A stretch of 64,000 nt of DNA, from contig NZ_JAGTPK010000011.1 of the NCBI RefSeq assembly GCF_021147775.1, positions 124,001 to 188,000 of the forward strand, read 5' to 3'. The notes below the pieces were generated by a model. It was not told the origin of the DNA. It worked only from the letters and a program-made list of their open reading frames with translations, and searched no databases. A program made the translations under genes and the position numbers. This DNA is from Pseudomonas californiensis (GTDB taxonomy: Bacteria > Pseudomonadota > Gammaproteobacteria > Pseudomonadales > Pseudomonadaceae). Shown in pieces: positions 1-9,595 of the stretch (position 1 is the stretch's first letter; the number at the start of each line of letters is the position of its first letter).

Positions 1-1
1 C

Positions 2-697
2 AGAATCGACCCGCGCTTTGTGTCCGACCACGGCGCCGGTTCGTTCTTCTTCTCCTTCGTGCTGGGCTACAACGTAGGCAAGGTTGGCGCCAAACCGCCG
101 GTCGACTGGGCAGCCATGTTCGACACCAAGACCTACCCTGGCAAACGTGCAATGTACAAATGGCCGAGCCCAGGCGTGCTTGAGCTGGCTCTGCTCGCCG
201 ATGGTGTCGCAGCCGACAAGCTCTACCCTCTCGACCTGGACCGCGCCTTCAAGAAGCTCGACACCATCAAGAAAGACATCGTCTGGTGGGGCGGCGGTGC
301 CCAGTCGCAACAGTTGCTCGCGTCCGGCGAAGCCGTCATGGGCCAGATGTGGAACGGCCGCGTCTACGCCCTTCAACAGGATGGCGCCCCGGTGGGTGTG
401 AGCTGGAAGCAGAATCTGGTTATGGCCGACTTCCTGGTAGTGCCAAAAGGCGCCAGGAACAAGGATGCCGCAATGAAGTTCATTGCCGAAGCAACCAGCC
501 CACGCGGTCAGGCTGACTTCTCCAACCTGAGCGCCTACGCCCCGGTAAACCTCGACAGCGTGGCACGCCTGGACTCAACGCTGGCGAAAAACCTGCCGAC
601 CGCCTATGCCCCGGACCAGATCACTCTCGACTTCGCATACTGGGCCAAGAACGGTCCGGACATTGCGACACGGTGGAACGAATGGCTGGTCAAGTAA
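2..697 (+). CDS. Polyamine-type ABC transporter substrate-binding protein (C-terminal part)
   Basis: The 5' end lies outside the window; about 230 C-terminal residues are present, so the signal peptide cannot be seen. The visible part has the family 1 extracellular solute-binding pattern of PotD/PotF-like proteins: a mid-region VWWGGGAQSQQLLASGEA, then GQMWNGRVYAL, VPKGARNKDAAMKFI near the C terminus and a final WNEWLVK. Two permease genes and an ATPase gene follow in the same direction at near-zero spacing, forming one importer operon that would act in the periplasm. The substrate is not readable from the sequence; polyamine or a related small cation is the family default. The C-terminal part of the reading frame is intact. 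Confidence 0.85.
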   Translation, partial: RIDPRFVSDHGAGSFFFSFVLGYNVGKVGAKPPVDWAAMFDTKTYPGKRAMYKWPSPGVLELALLADGVAADKLYPLDLDRAFKKLDTIKKDIVWWGGGAQSQQLLASGEAVMGQMWNGRVYALQQDGAPVGVSWKQNLVMADFLVVPKGARNKDAAMKFIAEATSPRGQADFSNLSAYAPVNLDSVARLDSTLAKNLPTAYAPDQITLDFAYWAKNGPDIATRWNEWLVK

Positions 698-699
698 AA

Positions 700-1638
700 A
701 TGACGGCTGCGGTTACCCGACCTTCCAACCCGGCCGGGGGTGCGTCCAGCACCGCCGGTGCGGCTATCAAAAAGGCGGCGACCATGCAGCCCTCCACCTC
801 CCTTGCCCAGCGCTGGCGTGGCAGTCGTAATCTGCTTCCGGCGCTGATCTTCCTGGGTCTGTTCTTCTTCGCACCCTTGATCGGCCTGTTGCTGCGCGGC
901 GTACTGGAGCCCACACCGGGCCTTGGCAACTACGAGCAACTGTTCGCCAACTCGGCGTATTCGCGGGTGTTGCTCAATACCTTTTCGGTCGCGGGCCTGG
1001 TCACGCTGTTCAGCCTGTTGCTGGGCTTCCCGCTGGCCTGGGTGATTACCTTGGTACCGCGTGGCTGGGGCCGCTGGATTTTCAACATCGTGCTGCTGTC
1101 GATGTGGACCAGTCTGTTGGCGCGCACTTATTCCTGGCTGGTGCTGTTGCAGGCATCCGGGGTCATCAACAGGTGTCTGATGGCGATGGGCATCATCGAT
1201 CAGCCACTGGAAATGGTTCATAACCTGACAGGCGTGGTGATCGGGATGAGCTACATCATGATCCCGTTCATCGTGCTGCCCCTGCAGGCGACCATGCAGG
1301 CCATCGACCCGATGGTGTTGCAGGCCGGTTCGATCTGCGGTGCAAGTCCATGGACCAACTTTTTCAGGGTATTCCTGCCGCTGTGCCGTCCGGGGCTGTT
1401 CTCCGGTGGTCTGATGGTGTTTGTCATGTCGCTCGGTTACTACGTCACCCCGGCACTGCTCGGTGGGGCGCAGAACATGATGCTGCCTGAGTTCATCGTC
1501 CAGCAGGTGCAGTCGTTCCTCAACTGGGGCCTGGCCAGCGCCGCTGCAGCGCTGCTGATCCTGATCACCCTGGTGCTGTTCTACTTCTACCTGAAGCTCC
1601 AACCGGAATCCCCGGTCGGCGCCAGTAATGCGAGGTAA
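700..1638 (+). CDS. ABC transporter permease, PotB-like
   Basis: This is an inner-membrane permease of the spermidine/putrescine type, 312 residues. It has a hydrophilic N-terminal tail of about 45 residues and then hydrophobic segments beginning at NLLPALIFLGLFFFAPLIG. The cytoplasmic EAA loop is seen as AGSICGASPWTNFFRVFLPLCRPG in two parts near residues 215-240, which docks with the ATPase. I start it at the ATG at 700, three bases after the stop of the binding-protein gene, rather than at an ATG at 673 inside that gene. It pairs with the next permease to form the heterodimeric channel. Confidence 0.88.
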   Translation: MTAAVTRPSNPAGGASSTAGAAIKKAATMQPSTSLAQRWRGSRNLLPALIFLGLFFFAPLIGLLLRGVLEPTPGLGNYEQLFANSAYSRVLLNTFSVAGLVTLFSLLLGFPLAWVITLVPRGWGRWIFNIVLLSMWTSLLARTYSWLVLLQASGVINRCLMAMGIIDQPLEMVHNLTGVVIGMSYIMIPFIVLPLQATMQAIDPMVLQAGSICGASPWTNFFRVFLPLCRPGLFSGGLMVFVMSLGYYVTPALLGGAQNMMLPEFIVQQVQSFLNWGLASAAAALLILITLVLFYFYLKLQPESPVGASNAR

Positions 1639-1644
1639 GCCGCC

Positions 1645-2460
1645 ATGCTCCTGACACCCAATGCCATGAGCCCAGGATTGCGAACAGGTCTTTACCTGAC
1701 CACGGGCCTGATCGCACTGTTCCTGCTGTTGCCGATCCTGTTTATCGTCCTGCTGTCTTTCGGCTCCTCCCAGTGGCTGATGTTTCCGCCGCCGGGCTGG
1801 ACGCTCAAGTGGTATCAGCAGTTTTTCTCAAACCCCGAGTGGATGGCCGCTGCGGCATCCAGCTTCAAGGTCGCCATTCTGACCACCATCAGCGCCGTGG
1901 CGCTGGGCCTGCCGACTGCTTTTGCCCTGGTTCGCGGCCGTTTTCCTGGTCGTGACCTGCTGTACGGCATCTTCACCCTGCCGATGATCGTTCCTTTGGT
2001 GATCATCGCCGTGGCGGTGTACGCGCTGTTCCTCAAGCTCGGGTACACCGGCACGCTGTTTTCCTTCGTGGTCAGCCACGTAATTGTCGCCCTGCCCTTT
2101 ACCATCATCTCGATCATCAACTCGCTGAAGCTGTTCGATCAGTCGATTGAGGATGCAGCGGTGATCTGTGGCGCATCGCGTCTGCAGGCCATTTACAAAG
2201 TGACCTTCCCCGGCATTCGTCCCGGCATGATGGCCGGTGCGCTGTTCGCGTTCCTGGTGTCGTGGGACGAAGTGGTGCTGAGCGTGATGATGGCCAGCCC
2301 GACCCTGCAAACCCTACCCGTCAAAATGTGGACCACGTTGCGCCAGGACCTGACACCTGTGATCGCCGTCGCCTCGACGCTGCTGATCGCCCTGTCGGTA
2401 ATGATCATGTTCATCGCCGCTGGCCTGCGCCGCCGCAACGAAGCCAGGAGTACCTCATGA
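1645..2460 (+). CDS. ABC transporter permease, PotC-like
   Basis: This is the second membrane subunit of the importer, 271 residues with about six hydrophobic helices. The EAA loop reads AAVICGASRLQAIYKVTFPG at about residues 172-191, as expected for PotC/PotI-type permeases. The gene starts six bases after the preceding permease and ends in an ATGA overlap with the ATPase gene, so the two are translationally coupled. An alternative ATG at 1663 would remove six N-terminal residues. The protein should sit in the inner membrane with the PotB-like subunit. Confidence 0.88.
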   Translation: MLLTPNAMSPGLRTGLYLTTGLIALFLLLPILFIVLLSFGSSQWLMFPPPGWTLKWYQQFFSNPEWMAAAASSFKVAILTTISAVALGLPTAFALVRGRFPGRDLLYGIFTLPMIVPLVIIAVAVYALFLKLGYTGTLFSFVVSHVIVALPFTIISIINSLKLFDQSIEDAAVICGASRLQAIYKVTFPGIRPGMMAGALFAFLVSWDEVVLSVMMASPTLQTLPVKMWTTLRQDLTPVIAVASTLLIALSVMIMFIAAGLRRRNEARSTS

Positions 2461-3611
2461 GTGCCGTGATCAAAGACCCCGCACACGCCGACCAGAAGCC
2501 TCTGGTCAGCCTCTGCAACCTCAACAAGCATTACGGTGATTTTGCTGCCGTCGACGACATTTCGCTGGACATCCAGAACGGTGAGTTTCTCACGTTTCTG
2601 GGCTCCAGCGGCTCGGGCAAGAGCACCACACTGTCGATGCTCGCCGGCTTCGAGACACCCAGCTCAGGCGAAATCCTGGTCAACGGCAAGTCACTGGTGA
2701 ATGTGCCGCCGCACAAACGGGACATCGGCATGGTGTTTCAGCGCTATTCGCTGTTCCCGCATTTGTCGGTGCGCGACAACATTGCCTTCCCGCTGGCGAT
2801 TCGCAAACTGCCTGCGGCCGAGCGGGAAAAGCGAGTCGACGCAATGCTCAAGCTGGTGCAACTGGAAGCGTTCGCGCACCGCCGCCCTTCACAACTGTCT
2901 GGCGGCCAGCAACAGCGGGTTGCTATTGCCCGGGCGCTGGTCTATGAGCCACGCATTCTGCTGATGGACGAACCACTGGGCGCGCTTGATAAAAAACTGC
3001 GCGAAGACCTTCAGGACGAGCTGCGTCAGTTGCACAGACGACTGGGCATTACCATCGTCTATGTGACCCACGATCAGGAAGAAGCCATGCGCCTGTCGCA
3101 GCGTATTGCGATCTTCAGCCACGGCAAGATCGTTGGGCTGGGTTCGGGTTACGACTTGTATCAGAACCCGCCAAACGCTTTTGTCGCCTCGTTTCTCGGC
3201 AACTCCAACTTTCTCCGGCTCAAGGCGCAGGGCAACGCGGTGGCAACATTCGAGGGCAGGCCGCTGACCATTCGCCTGACCACCGGCCTGAAGACCGATC
3301 AGGACGTGTTGCTGATAGTTCGTCCGGAAAAGGCTCAGGCGCTGAGCGTGGAGCAGGCATCGGCCAACCCACTGGACGCGGGCTGGAACGAAGTCACCGC
3401 CAACGTCACCGAGGTACTGTTTCTGGGCGAAAGCCAGACCTGCTCAGTGGTGACATCCGGCGGTACAGCGATGACTGTCAAGGCGTTGTCGGCGACCGGC
3501 ATGCCGCTCAAGGCAGGCGATCCGGTGCGCGTGCGCTGGGCGGCTGCGGATGCCTGTATTTACACCGAATGGGCAGACAGCGACCTGAACAAGGCAGCAG
3601 GCGCGCATTGA
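2457..3611 (+). CDS. ABC transporter ATP-binding protein, PotA-like
   Basis: This 384-residue ATPase powers the importer. It shows the Walker A motif GSSGSGKST, the Q-loop MVFQRYSLFPH, the signature LSGGQQQRVAIARAL, Walker B ILLMDEP followed by LGALDKKLR, and the switch histidine in VTHDQEEA. The C-terminal third (about residues 270-384) is the TOBE-type regulatory domain typical of PotA and related ATPases. The ATG at 2457 overlaps the stop of the preceding permease by four bases; a longer in-frame upstream extension is antisense-like and was not used. It is the last gene of the operon. Confidence 0.92.
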   Translation: MSAVIKDPAHADQKPLVSLCNLNKHYGDFAAVDDISLDIQNGEFLTFLGSSGSGKSTTLSMLAGFETPSSGEILVNGKSLVNVPPHKRDIGMVFQRYSLFPHLSVRDNIAFPLAIRKLPAAEREKRVDAMLKLVQLEAFAHRRPSQLSGGQQQRVAIARALVYEPRILLMDEPLGALDKKLREDLQDELRQLHRRLGITIVYVTHDQEEAMRLSQRIAIFSHGKIVGLGSGYDLYQNPPNAFVASFLGNSNFLRLKAQGNAVATFEGRPLTIRLTTGLKTDQDVLLIVRPEKAQALSVEQASANPLDAGWNEVTANVTEVLFLGESQTCSVVTSGGTAMTVKALSATGMPLKAGDPVRVRWAAADACIYTEWADSDLNKAAGAH

Positions 3612-3618
3612 GTGCGAG

Positions 3619-3648
3619 CCGCCGACCCCTTCCTCAAGGGATTGGCGG
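3619..3648. terminator. Possible bidirectional terminator hairpin
   Basis: An interrupted stem, CCGCC...CCCTT / AAGGG...GGCGG, lies just after the ATPase stop and just before the 3' end of the convergent LysR gene. It has no T tract, so its function as an intrinsic terminator is uncertain. Confidence 0.4.
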
Positions 3649-3650
3649 CG

Positions 3651-4565
3651 TCAGGCCTCGGACATTCCGGGATGCTGAGCAAAAAACTCCCGCAAAAACT
3701 CTACCGTCACCCGCACTTTGGCCGAGCTCATCAGGGGTGAGGTGTGCACCGCCCAGATGTCAGCGTCCTGACGATACTCGGGTAATACGTGCACCAAATG
3801 CCCTGCGGCCAGATCGGCGCGCACGTCCCACAGCGAACGCAACAGCACGCCTCGCCCATCAAGACACCACTGCCGTGCGATTTCCCCATGATTGGTCGAC
3901 AGGCTGCCGGTGATCTTCACCGTTTCTGCGCCACTGGGACCGTGCAGGTGCCAGATGCCGAACGGGCGGTCCCGCTCCTTGATCACCAGACAATCATGGT
4001 TGGCGAGTTCTGCCAGGCTGACAGGTATGCCGCGTTGTGCGAGGTAGCCGGGGCTGGCGCACAGCACTCGCCAGTTGCTGGCCAGGTGTTTGGCACGCAG
4101 GTGCGGAGCAATGTCGTTGCCTACGCGGATGTCCAGATCAACGCCCTCCTCGATCAGGTCAATCAGCCGGTCCTGAATATCCAGGCGTATATCCAGTCGT
4201 GAATAGCGCACGGCCAATTCAGAAAGCGCCGGGGCGACGAAGCGGCGACCGAACCCCTGACTGCTTACAACCCGTAGCAGCCCGCTCGGCTCGCCATGCA
4301 GGGCCGCGACTTCGTCACCCATTTGCTGCACCGATTCAAGAATGCCTTTGGCCCACTCGTACACCCGCTCGCCATCTTCGGTGATCGATACCTGCCGGGT
4401 AGAACGGTGCAACAACACGACGCCCATGTTCTGTTCCAGCAAACGAATACGTTTGCTCACATAGGCCGCAGACATCCCGAGCTCACCGGCGGCACCGACA
4501 AAGCTGGAGCGGCGCGCCACATGGATGAACACGTTGAGGTCATCAAGGCTTGGGTAATTGTTCAC
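3651..4565 (-). CDS. dmlR: LysR-family regulator, DmlR-like
   Basis: This 304-residue LysR regulator has an N-terminal winged helix-turn-helix (LDDLNVFIHVARRSSFVGAA, then the recognition region AAYVSKRIRLLE, about residues 6-46) and a C-terminal ligand-binding fold. It is divergent from the tartrate/malate dehydrogenase gene at 4662, the same arrangement as E. coli dmlR-dmlA, and would therefore be expected to activate that gene from the 96-bp intergenic region. The ligand is inferred to be D-malate or tartrate from this context only. The symbol is by analogy. Confidence 0.8.
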   Translation of the reverse strand: MNNYPSLDDLNVFIHVARRSSFVGAAGELGMSAAYVSKRIRLLEQNMGVVLLHRSTRQVSITEDGERVYEWAKGILESVQQMGDEVAALHGEPSGLLRVVSSQGFGRRFVAPALSELAVRYSRLDIRLDIQDRLIDLIEEGVDLDIRVGNDIAPHLRAKHLASNWRVLCASPGYLAQRGIPVSLAELANHDCLVIKERDRPFGIWHLHGPSGAETVKITGSLSTNHGEIARQWCLDGRGVLLRSLWDVRADLAAGHLVHVLPEYRQDADIWAVHTSPLMSSAKVRVTVEFLREFFAQHPGMSEA

Positions 4566-4661
4566 GAATCGTGTTCCTGCAATCCATTAATTGGCTGATT
4601 ATCTTTGCTTCGTGAGCTTATAGCATGGCAAGCCTGTGCAACCCATCGAGAACGCCCCACC

Positions 4662-5756
4662 ATGAACAACAAGAAACTGCGTATCGCCGCCATCGCCGGT
4701 GACGGGATTGGCCTGGAAGTGTTGCCGGAAGGCGTCCGCGTGGTGCAAGCCGCCGCTGAACGACATGGCCTGGAGCTGGAATTCGAATACTTCGAATGGG
4801 CCAGCTGCGACTATTACCTGGAGCACGGCAAGATGATGCCGGACGACTGGTTCGAGCAGCTAGAAGGCTTCGATTCGATTTTCTTCGGCGCAGTGGGCTG
4901 GCCGGACAAAGTGCCTGACCACATTTCGCTGTGGGGCTCGCTGCTTAAATTCCGTCGCGAGTTCGACCAGTACGCCAATATTCGCCCGGTGCGCCTGTTC
5001 CCCGGCGTTCCCTGCCCGCTGGCCAACCGCAAGCCAGGCGACATCGATTTTATCGTGGTCCGGGAAAACACCGAAGGTGAGTACTCGTCACTGGGCGGCA
5101 TCATGTTCGAGAACACCGAAAACGAGTTCGTATTGCAGGAGTCGGTGTTCACCCGCCGTGGTGTCGACCGCATCCTCAAATACGCCTTCGAACTGGCCAG
5201 CAAACGCGAGCGCAAGCATGTGACATCGGCGACCAAATCCAACGGCATGGCAGTGAGCATGCCGTACTGGGACAAACGCACCGAGGCCATGGCCAGCCAG
5301 TATCCAGCGATCAGTTGGGACAAGCAGCACATCGACATTCTGTGCGCGCGCTTTGTGCTGCAACCGGAACGCTTTGATGTCGTCGTAGCGTCCAATCTGT
5401 TCGGTGACATCCTCAGCGACCTGGGTCCGGCATGCGCCGGCACCATCGGCATTGCGCCTTCGGCGAACCTGAACCCGGAGCGCAACTTCCCTTCGCTGTT
5501 CGAGCCGGTACACGGCTCCGCTCCGGATATTTTCGGCAAAAACATCGCCAACCCGATTGCCATGATCTGGTCCGGTGCCTTGATGCTGGAATTCCTGGGC
5601 CAGGGCGATGCACGCTTCACCGCTGCGCACGACGAGATCGTGACCGCGATCGAGCAGGTGATTGCCAGTGGCGATGTCACGCCGGACCTCGGTGGCCAGC
5701 GATCAACTCAGGAAGTCGGTGCAGCGATTGCCCGGCGTGTGTCAGCGCCTCGATAA
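4662..5756 (+). CDS. Tartrate dehydrogenase / D-malate dehydrogenase (decarboxylating)
   Basis: This 364-residue enzyme belongs to the isocitrate/isopropylmalate dehydrogenase family (TtuC/DmlA branch). It uses NAD to oxidise and decarboxylate D-malate, L-tartrate or a similar 2-hydroxy acid in the cytoplasm. Visible signatures are IAAIAGDGIGLEVLPEG at the N terminus, FIVVRENTEGEYSSLGG, the metal-site region NLFGDILSDLG (about residue 246), and the nucleotide loop FEPVHGSAPDI (about residue 284). The ATG at 4662 is chosen over an upstream in-frame ATG at 4605 because it gives the family length and start. It is divergent from the DmlR-like gene. Confidence 0.88.
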   Translation: MNNKKLRIAAIAGDGIGLEVLPEGVRVVQAAAERHGLELEFEYFEWASCDYYLEHGKMMPDDWFEQLEGFDSIFFGAVGWPDKVPDHISLWGSLLKFRREFDQYANIRPVRLFPGVPCPLANRKPGDIDFIVVRENTEGEYSSLGGIMFENTENEFVLQESVFTRRGVDRILKYAFELASKRERKHVTSATKSNGMAVSMPYWDKRTEAMASQYPAISWDKQHIDILCARFVLQPERFDVVVASNLFGDILSDLGPACAGTIGIAPSANLNPERNFPSLFEPVHGSAPDIFGKNIANPIAMIWSGALMLEFLGQGDARFTAAHDEIVTAIEQVIASGDVTPDLGGQRSTQEVGAAIARRVSAPR

Positions 5757-5771
5757 GCGCCTGCCAGCGTG

Positions 5772-6674
5772 TCAGCCGCTCTTCAGCGGCTGCGCACGCG
5801 ATGGCCCGGAGTTCGCCATCTGGTCTTCAACCAGTTGCACAAAGCGCGTCAGGCTTTGTGAAACGGTGCCCCGCCGCCAGATCAACCAGGTATTCAGATA
5901 ACGAAACGCTTCAGACAACGGCCAGATACTGACGGCAGAGCAGCCCGGCATGCTTTCCAGCATGCTGCGCGGCATTAACGCCAGGCCCGCCCCGGCGCTG
6001 ACACAGGCCAACATGCCGTGGTAAGACTCCATTTCATGGATCTTGCCTGGCACGGCCGCATCCTCGCTGAACCAGCGCTCGAAATGATGCCGATACGAGC
6101 AGTTGGGACGAAACGCATAAATGCTTTCGCCACTGACATCCCGCCCGCGTGTGACCGGCGCATGGTGCAGCGGCGCGATGATGACCATCTCTTCCTCGAA
6201 TACCGGCACCCCTTCAAGCGACGGATGCAGCACTGGCCCGTCCACGAAGGCAGCTACCAGGCGTCCCGCCAACACACCGTCGATCATCGTCCCGGACGGC
6301 CCGGTCGACAGGTCCAGTTCGACCTTGGCGTATTGCTGGTTGTACGCCGCAAGCAAACCGGGAATACGCACTGCCGCAGTACTTTCCAGCGAGCCCAGAG
6401 AGAACGGTCCTTGCGGTTCTTCGCCCGACACAGCCAGACGTGCCTCCTGCACCAGATCAAGAATCCTGCGGGTGTAATCGAGAAAATTCCAACCTGCGGG
6501 TGACAGCCGCAAGCGTGCTTTCTCACGGATGAACAGCTCGACGCCCAGGTCTTCTTCGAGTTGCTTGATACGCGTGGTCAGGTTCGAAGGCACACGATGA
6601 ATATGCTGGGCCGCAGCGCTGATGCTGCCGTGCTCGGCAACAGCCTTGAAAATCTCCAGCTGGACAAGATCCAT
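5772..6674 (-). CDS. LysR-family transcriptional regulator
   Basis: This 300-residue LysR regulator has an N-terminal winged HTH ([17 protein letters not shown], then [19 protein letters not shown]) followed by the type 2 periplasmic-binding fold for the effector. I start it at 6674, because a GGAG motif then sits seven bases upstream; an in-frame ATG two codons earlier would be too close to it. The gene is divergent from the succinate-semialdehyde dehydrogenase gene at 6777 and probably controls it. The C terminus is convergent with the tartrate dehydrogenase gene, 15 bp away. Confidence 0.85.
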   Translation of the reverse strand: MDLVQLEIFKAVAEHGSISAAAQHIHRVPSNLTTRIKQLEEDLGVELFIREKARLRLSPAGWNFLDYTRRILDLVQEARLAVSGEEPQGPFSLGSLESTAAVRIPGLLAAYNQQYAKVELDLSTGPSGTMIDGVLAGRLVAAFVDGPVLHPSLEGVPVFEEEMVIIAPLHHAPVTRGRDVSGESIYAFRPNCSYRHHFERWFSEDAAVPGKIHEMESYHGMLACVSAGAGLALMPRSMLESMPGCSAVSIWPLSEAFRYLNTWLIWRRGTVSQSLTRFVQLVEDQMANSGPSRAQPLKSG

Positions 6675-6776
6675 ACTCATTCTCCAAACGTGAACATATC
6701 GCTCATTATTATTCAGTTTTAGAAAGCATTGCACGCGGATATTCTGGTTCCATTCCCACTTGAACAGGATGGCGCC

Positions 6777-8168
6777 ATGACCACCTTATCCAGCAACACC
6801 CACGCGCTCTCGATCAACCCCGCCACCGGCGAGCAGATCGGCCAGTACGCCTATGAAACCGACGCTGCACTCGATCAGGCACTGACACGTGCGGCAAGCA
6901 GTTTCGTCAAATGGAAACGCGAGCCCATCGAAGGGCGCGCTCAGCGAATCGTCGCCCTGGGCCAGGCCCTGCGCGACGAGGCTGACACCCTTGCACGCAT
7001 GATCAGCAATGAAATGGGCAAGCCCATCGCTCAAGCAAAAGGCGAAGTCGAAAAATGCGCCCAGTTATGTGACTGGTACGCGGCACAAGGCCCGGCGATG
7101 CTGGTGGCCGAATCGACTCAGGTCGAAAACGACAAGGCCCGTATCGAATACCGCCCGCTCGGTCCGATCCTTGCGGTCATGCCGTGGAACTTCCCGATCT
7201 GGCAGGTGCTACGCGGCGCCGTCCCCACTTTGCTGGCTGGCAACACCTACGTGCTCAAGCACGCACCCAACGTAATGGGCTGTGCCTATCTGATGCAGGA
7301 TGCGTTCAAGCGCGCCGGTTTTCCTGAGGGCGTGTTTGAAGTGATCAACGTGACCCAGGACGGCGTGTCAAAAGCCATTGCCGACCCACGGATTGCCGCC
7401 GTCACGCTGACCGGCAGCGTCCGGGCGGGCATGGCCATCGGCGCTCAGACCGGCGCTGCGCTGAAAAAATGTGTTCTGGAACTGGGGGGCTCCGACCCGT
7501 TCATCGTGCTCAACGATGCCGACCTGGATCAAGCGGTAAAAGCCGCCGTGATCGGCCGATACCAGAACACCGGACAAGTCTGTGCAGCGGCCAAGCGTCT
7601 GATCATCGAAGCAGGCGTGGTTGAGGCTTTCACCCGCAAGTTTGTCGAACAAACGCAGGCACTGGTGATGGGCGATCCTTTGGCTGCCAATACCTATATA
7701 GGCCCGATGGCGCGTTTCGATCTGCGTGACGAACTGGACGAACAGGTACAGGACACGCTTGCCGAAGGCGCCACACTGCTGCTGGGCGGCGAGAAAGTTG
7801 CAGGCCAGGGCAACTTCTATGCACCGACCATACTGGGCGGCGTGACCGATCAGATGACTTCGTTCAAGCAGGAACTGTTCGGTCCTGTGGCCTCTATCAT
7901 CACGGCTCGTGACGCCCGTCATGCCTTGCAGCTGGCCAATGACAGCGAGTTCGGCCTGACCGCCACGGTCTACACCCGCAACCTGGAGCTGGCCGAACAA
8001 CTGACTGAAGAACTGGAAACCGGTGGCGTATTCATCAACGGCTACAGCGCTTCGGACCCGCGCGTCAGCTTTGGTGGCGTGAAGAAAAGCGGCTTCGGGC
8101 GAGAGCTGTCGCACTTTGGCGTACGCGAGTTCTGCAACGCGCAAACCGTCTGGCGTGATCGCAACTGA
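6777..8168 (+). CDS. Succinate-semialdehyde dehydrogenase (Sad/YneI-like)
   Basis: This 463-residue NAD(P)-dependent aldehyde dehydrogenase should oxidise succinate semialdehyde to succinate. It shows the substrate and cofactor motifs [21 protein letters not shown] and the catalytic glutamate loop [12 protein letters not shown], with the catalytic cysteine in [11 protein letters not shown]. The length and the [12 protein letters not shown] segment fit the Sad/YneI branch better than GabD. The ATG at 6777 is used; the frame extends upstream without a good start. It is divergent from a LysR gene and is followed by a strong terminator. Exact substrate is family inference. Confidence 0.85.
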   Translation: MTTLSSNTHALSINPATGEQIGQYAYETDAALDQALTRAASSFVKWKREPIEGRAQRIVALGQALRDEADTLARMISNEMGKPIAQAKGEVEKCAQLCDWYAAQGPAMLVAESTQVENDKARIEYRPLGPILAVMPWNFPIWQVLRGAVPTLLAGNTYVLKHAPNVMGCAYLMQDAFKRAGFPEGVFEVINVTQDGVSKAIADPRIAAVTLTGSVRAGMAIGAQTGAALKKCVLELGGSDPFIVLNDADLDQAVKAAVIGRYQNTGQVCAAAKRLIIEAGVVEAFTRKFVEQTQALVMGDPLAANTYIGPMARFDLRDELDEQVQDTLAEGATLLLGGEKVAGQGNFYAPTILGGVTDQMTSFKQELFGPVASIITARDARHALQLANDSEFGLTATVYTRNLELAEQLTEELETGGVFINGYSASDPRVSFGGVKKSGFGRELSHFGVREFCNAQTVWRDRN

Positions 8169-8182
8169 TCTGAAGTCGTTGA

Positions 8183-8217
8183 GCGAAAACGGGGAGCCAT
8201 GAGCTCCCCGTTTTCGT
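8183..8217. terminator. Bidirectional rho-independent terminator
   Basis: A perfect 15-bp stem with a five-base loop (GCGAAAACGGGGAGC, loop catga, and its complement) lies between two convergent genes. The A/T ends of the stem give a T tract on both strands. Confidence 0.85.
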
Positions 8218-8240
8218 TGATGTCACTCGACAACGTGCGC

Positions 8241-8825
8241 TTATGACTCGTCGGTTTCCACAATGGCAGGCTCACCAATGGTGTAGAAATGCCCGCCTGC
8301 AATGTAATGCAGGCTGCGCCATTTGGGATCGGCTTTTTCAAACTCCCAGTGGCCATCGTTGAACACACGAGTATCAGCCCAGGCGCCGACGACTTCGGCG
8401 ATGAACAGGTCGTAGGTCTGCTGGTTGTGTGGCTCCGGAATGACTTGGCAGATCAGCCAGGCAGAGCAGCCTGCCACCAGCGGTGTATCGTGATCTTCGA
8501 TACGGAACAGCTCAACCCCGGCTTTGTCGAGTTTGTCCGGAGCGAACACCAGGCTTTGGGTGCCGACTTCAAACGTCAGGTTAAGTTGATCGACGTTAGG
8601 GATCTGCAGCGCAAAATAGCCGCTCTTTTCAACCAGGGTGCGGGTTTTGGTCATCTTGTCGATGACCAGCGTCACCTTGGGTGGCGAGAAGTCCAGCGCA
8701 CACGCCCAAGCGGCTGACATGACGTTGTACACACCATCATGACTGGAGGACACCAGTACGGTCGGGCCGTGGTTGAGCAAGCGATAGGCTTTTTCCAATT
8801 CGACCGGGCGGATGTGATTGTCCAC
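8241..8825 (-). CDS. Flavin reductase-like domain protein
   Basis: This 194-residue protein matches the FMN-binding split-barrel flavin reductase family: PTVLVSSSHDGVYNVMSAAWA near the N terminus (shown in part), a SPPKVTLVIDK strand, and the central YFALQIPNVDQL. Such proteins reduce FMN with NAD(P)H or simply bind it. No partner monooxygenase lies nearby, so the role is open. The gene is convergent with the aldehyde dehydrogenase gene and its stop lies just past the shared terminator. Confidence 0.8.
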   Translation of the reverse strand: MDNHIRPVELEKAYRLLNHGPTVLVSSSHDGVYNVMSAAWACALDFSPPKVTLVIDKMTKTRTLVEKSGYFALQIPNVDQLNLTFEVGTQSLVFAPDKLDKAGVELFRIEDHDTPLVAGCSAWLICQVIPEPHNQQTYDLFIAEVVGAWADTRVFNDGHWEFEKADPKWRSLHYIAGGHFYTIGEPAIVETDES

Positions 8826-8971
8826 TAGAAACCCTCAAAAGACATGAATCGAGCCACTAACGACCCGGCAGCGAAATGAGGCATTGTACGTGCACCGCAC
8901 TGCCAGGAACCTGCTGTGACAGTGCTGAGACGTGTACCCCTTGCTTCCTCACCTCTTGATAAGGATTCGGA

Positions 8972-9595
8972 TTGACCAGCATAGACCGCCCGATTCCCCA
9001 AGTGTTCGCCCTCATTCTCGCGGCGGGCCGCAGCACCCGCTTCGAGGGCGACAAACGTCAGGCGCTTCTGCCCTGCGGCCGTTCCATGTTAACGGCGAGT
9101 ATGGAGGGTGCCAGAAAAGCATTCAGCAACATTGGGGTGGTATTACGCAATGACGATGATGCAGATGCGCTCGGCATACCGTCCAGCGTGCAGGTCATTC
9201 GCAGCGAGCACGCGCACTTGGGCATGGGCCACAGCCTTGCAAGCGGGATTGAAGCGCTGATGTTGTCTCCGTTCGACGCGGTGGCGGTTTTGTTGGCAGA
9301 CATGCCCTGGATACAGACGCAGACCTTGCGCGACCTTGCGAAGATGGCCGATCCACAACGCATCGCGCTGCCCACGCATGACGGACAGCGAGGTCATCCG
9401 GTGATCATCGGCCGGGCATTCTGGCCTGCCCTGCTGACGCTCGAGGGCGATCAAGGCGCCAGGGCCGTGATCGCCGCGAACGCCGCACAATGTGATGTGA
9501 TGGCGTGTGACGACCCCGGCACGCTACGCGATGCCGATACCCGCTCAGCGCTCGAGATTGCCTGTCAGCAACACCTCACAATGCCTCGCGACTGA
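8972..9595 (+). CDS. MocA-family molybdenum cofactor nucleotidyltransferase
   Basis: This 207-residue protein has the nucleotidyltransferase N-terminal loop FALILAAGRSTRFEGDKR and the conserved LLADMPW metal-site motif, as in MocA/MobA-like enzymes that attach CMP to molybdopterin (E. coli MocA serves XdhC-type enzymes). The start is a TTG at 8972 with an AAGGA motif six bases upstream. It converges on the XdhC-like gene, with the two stop ends overlapping by 20 bp. The neighbouring molybdenum hydroxylase, probably of the cytosine-dinucleotide type, is the obvious client. Confidence 0.85.
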   Translation: MTSIDRPIPQVFALILAAGRSTRFEGDKRQALLPCGRSMLTASMEGARKAFSNIGVVLRNDDDADALGIPSSVQVIRSEHAHLGMGHSLASGIEALMLSPFDAVAVLLADMPWIQTQTLRDLAKMADPQRIALPTHDGQRGHPVIIGRAFWPALLTLEGDQGARAVIAANAAQCDVMACDDPGTLRDADTRSALEIACQQHLTMPRD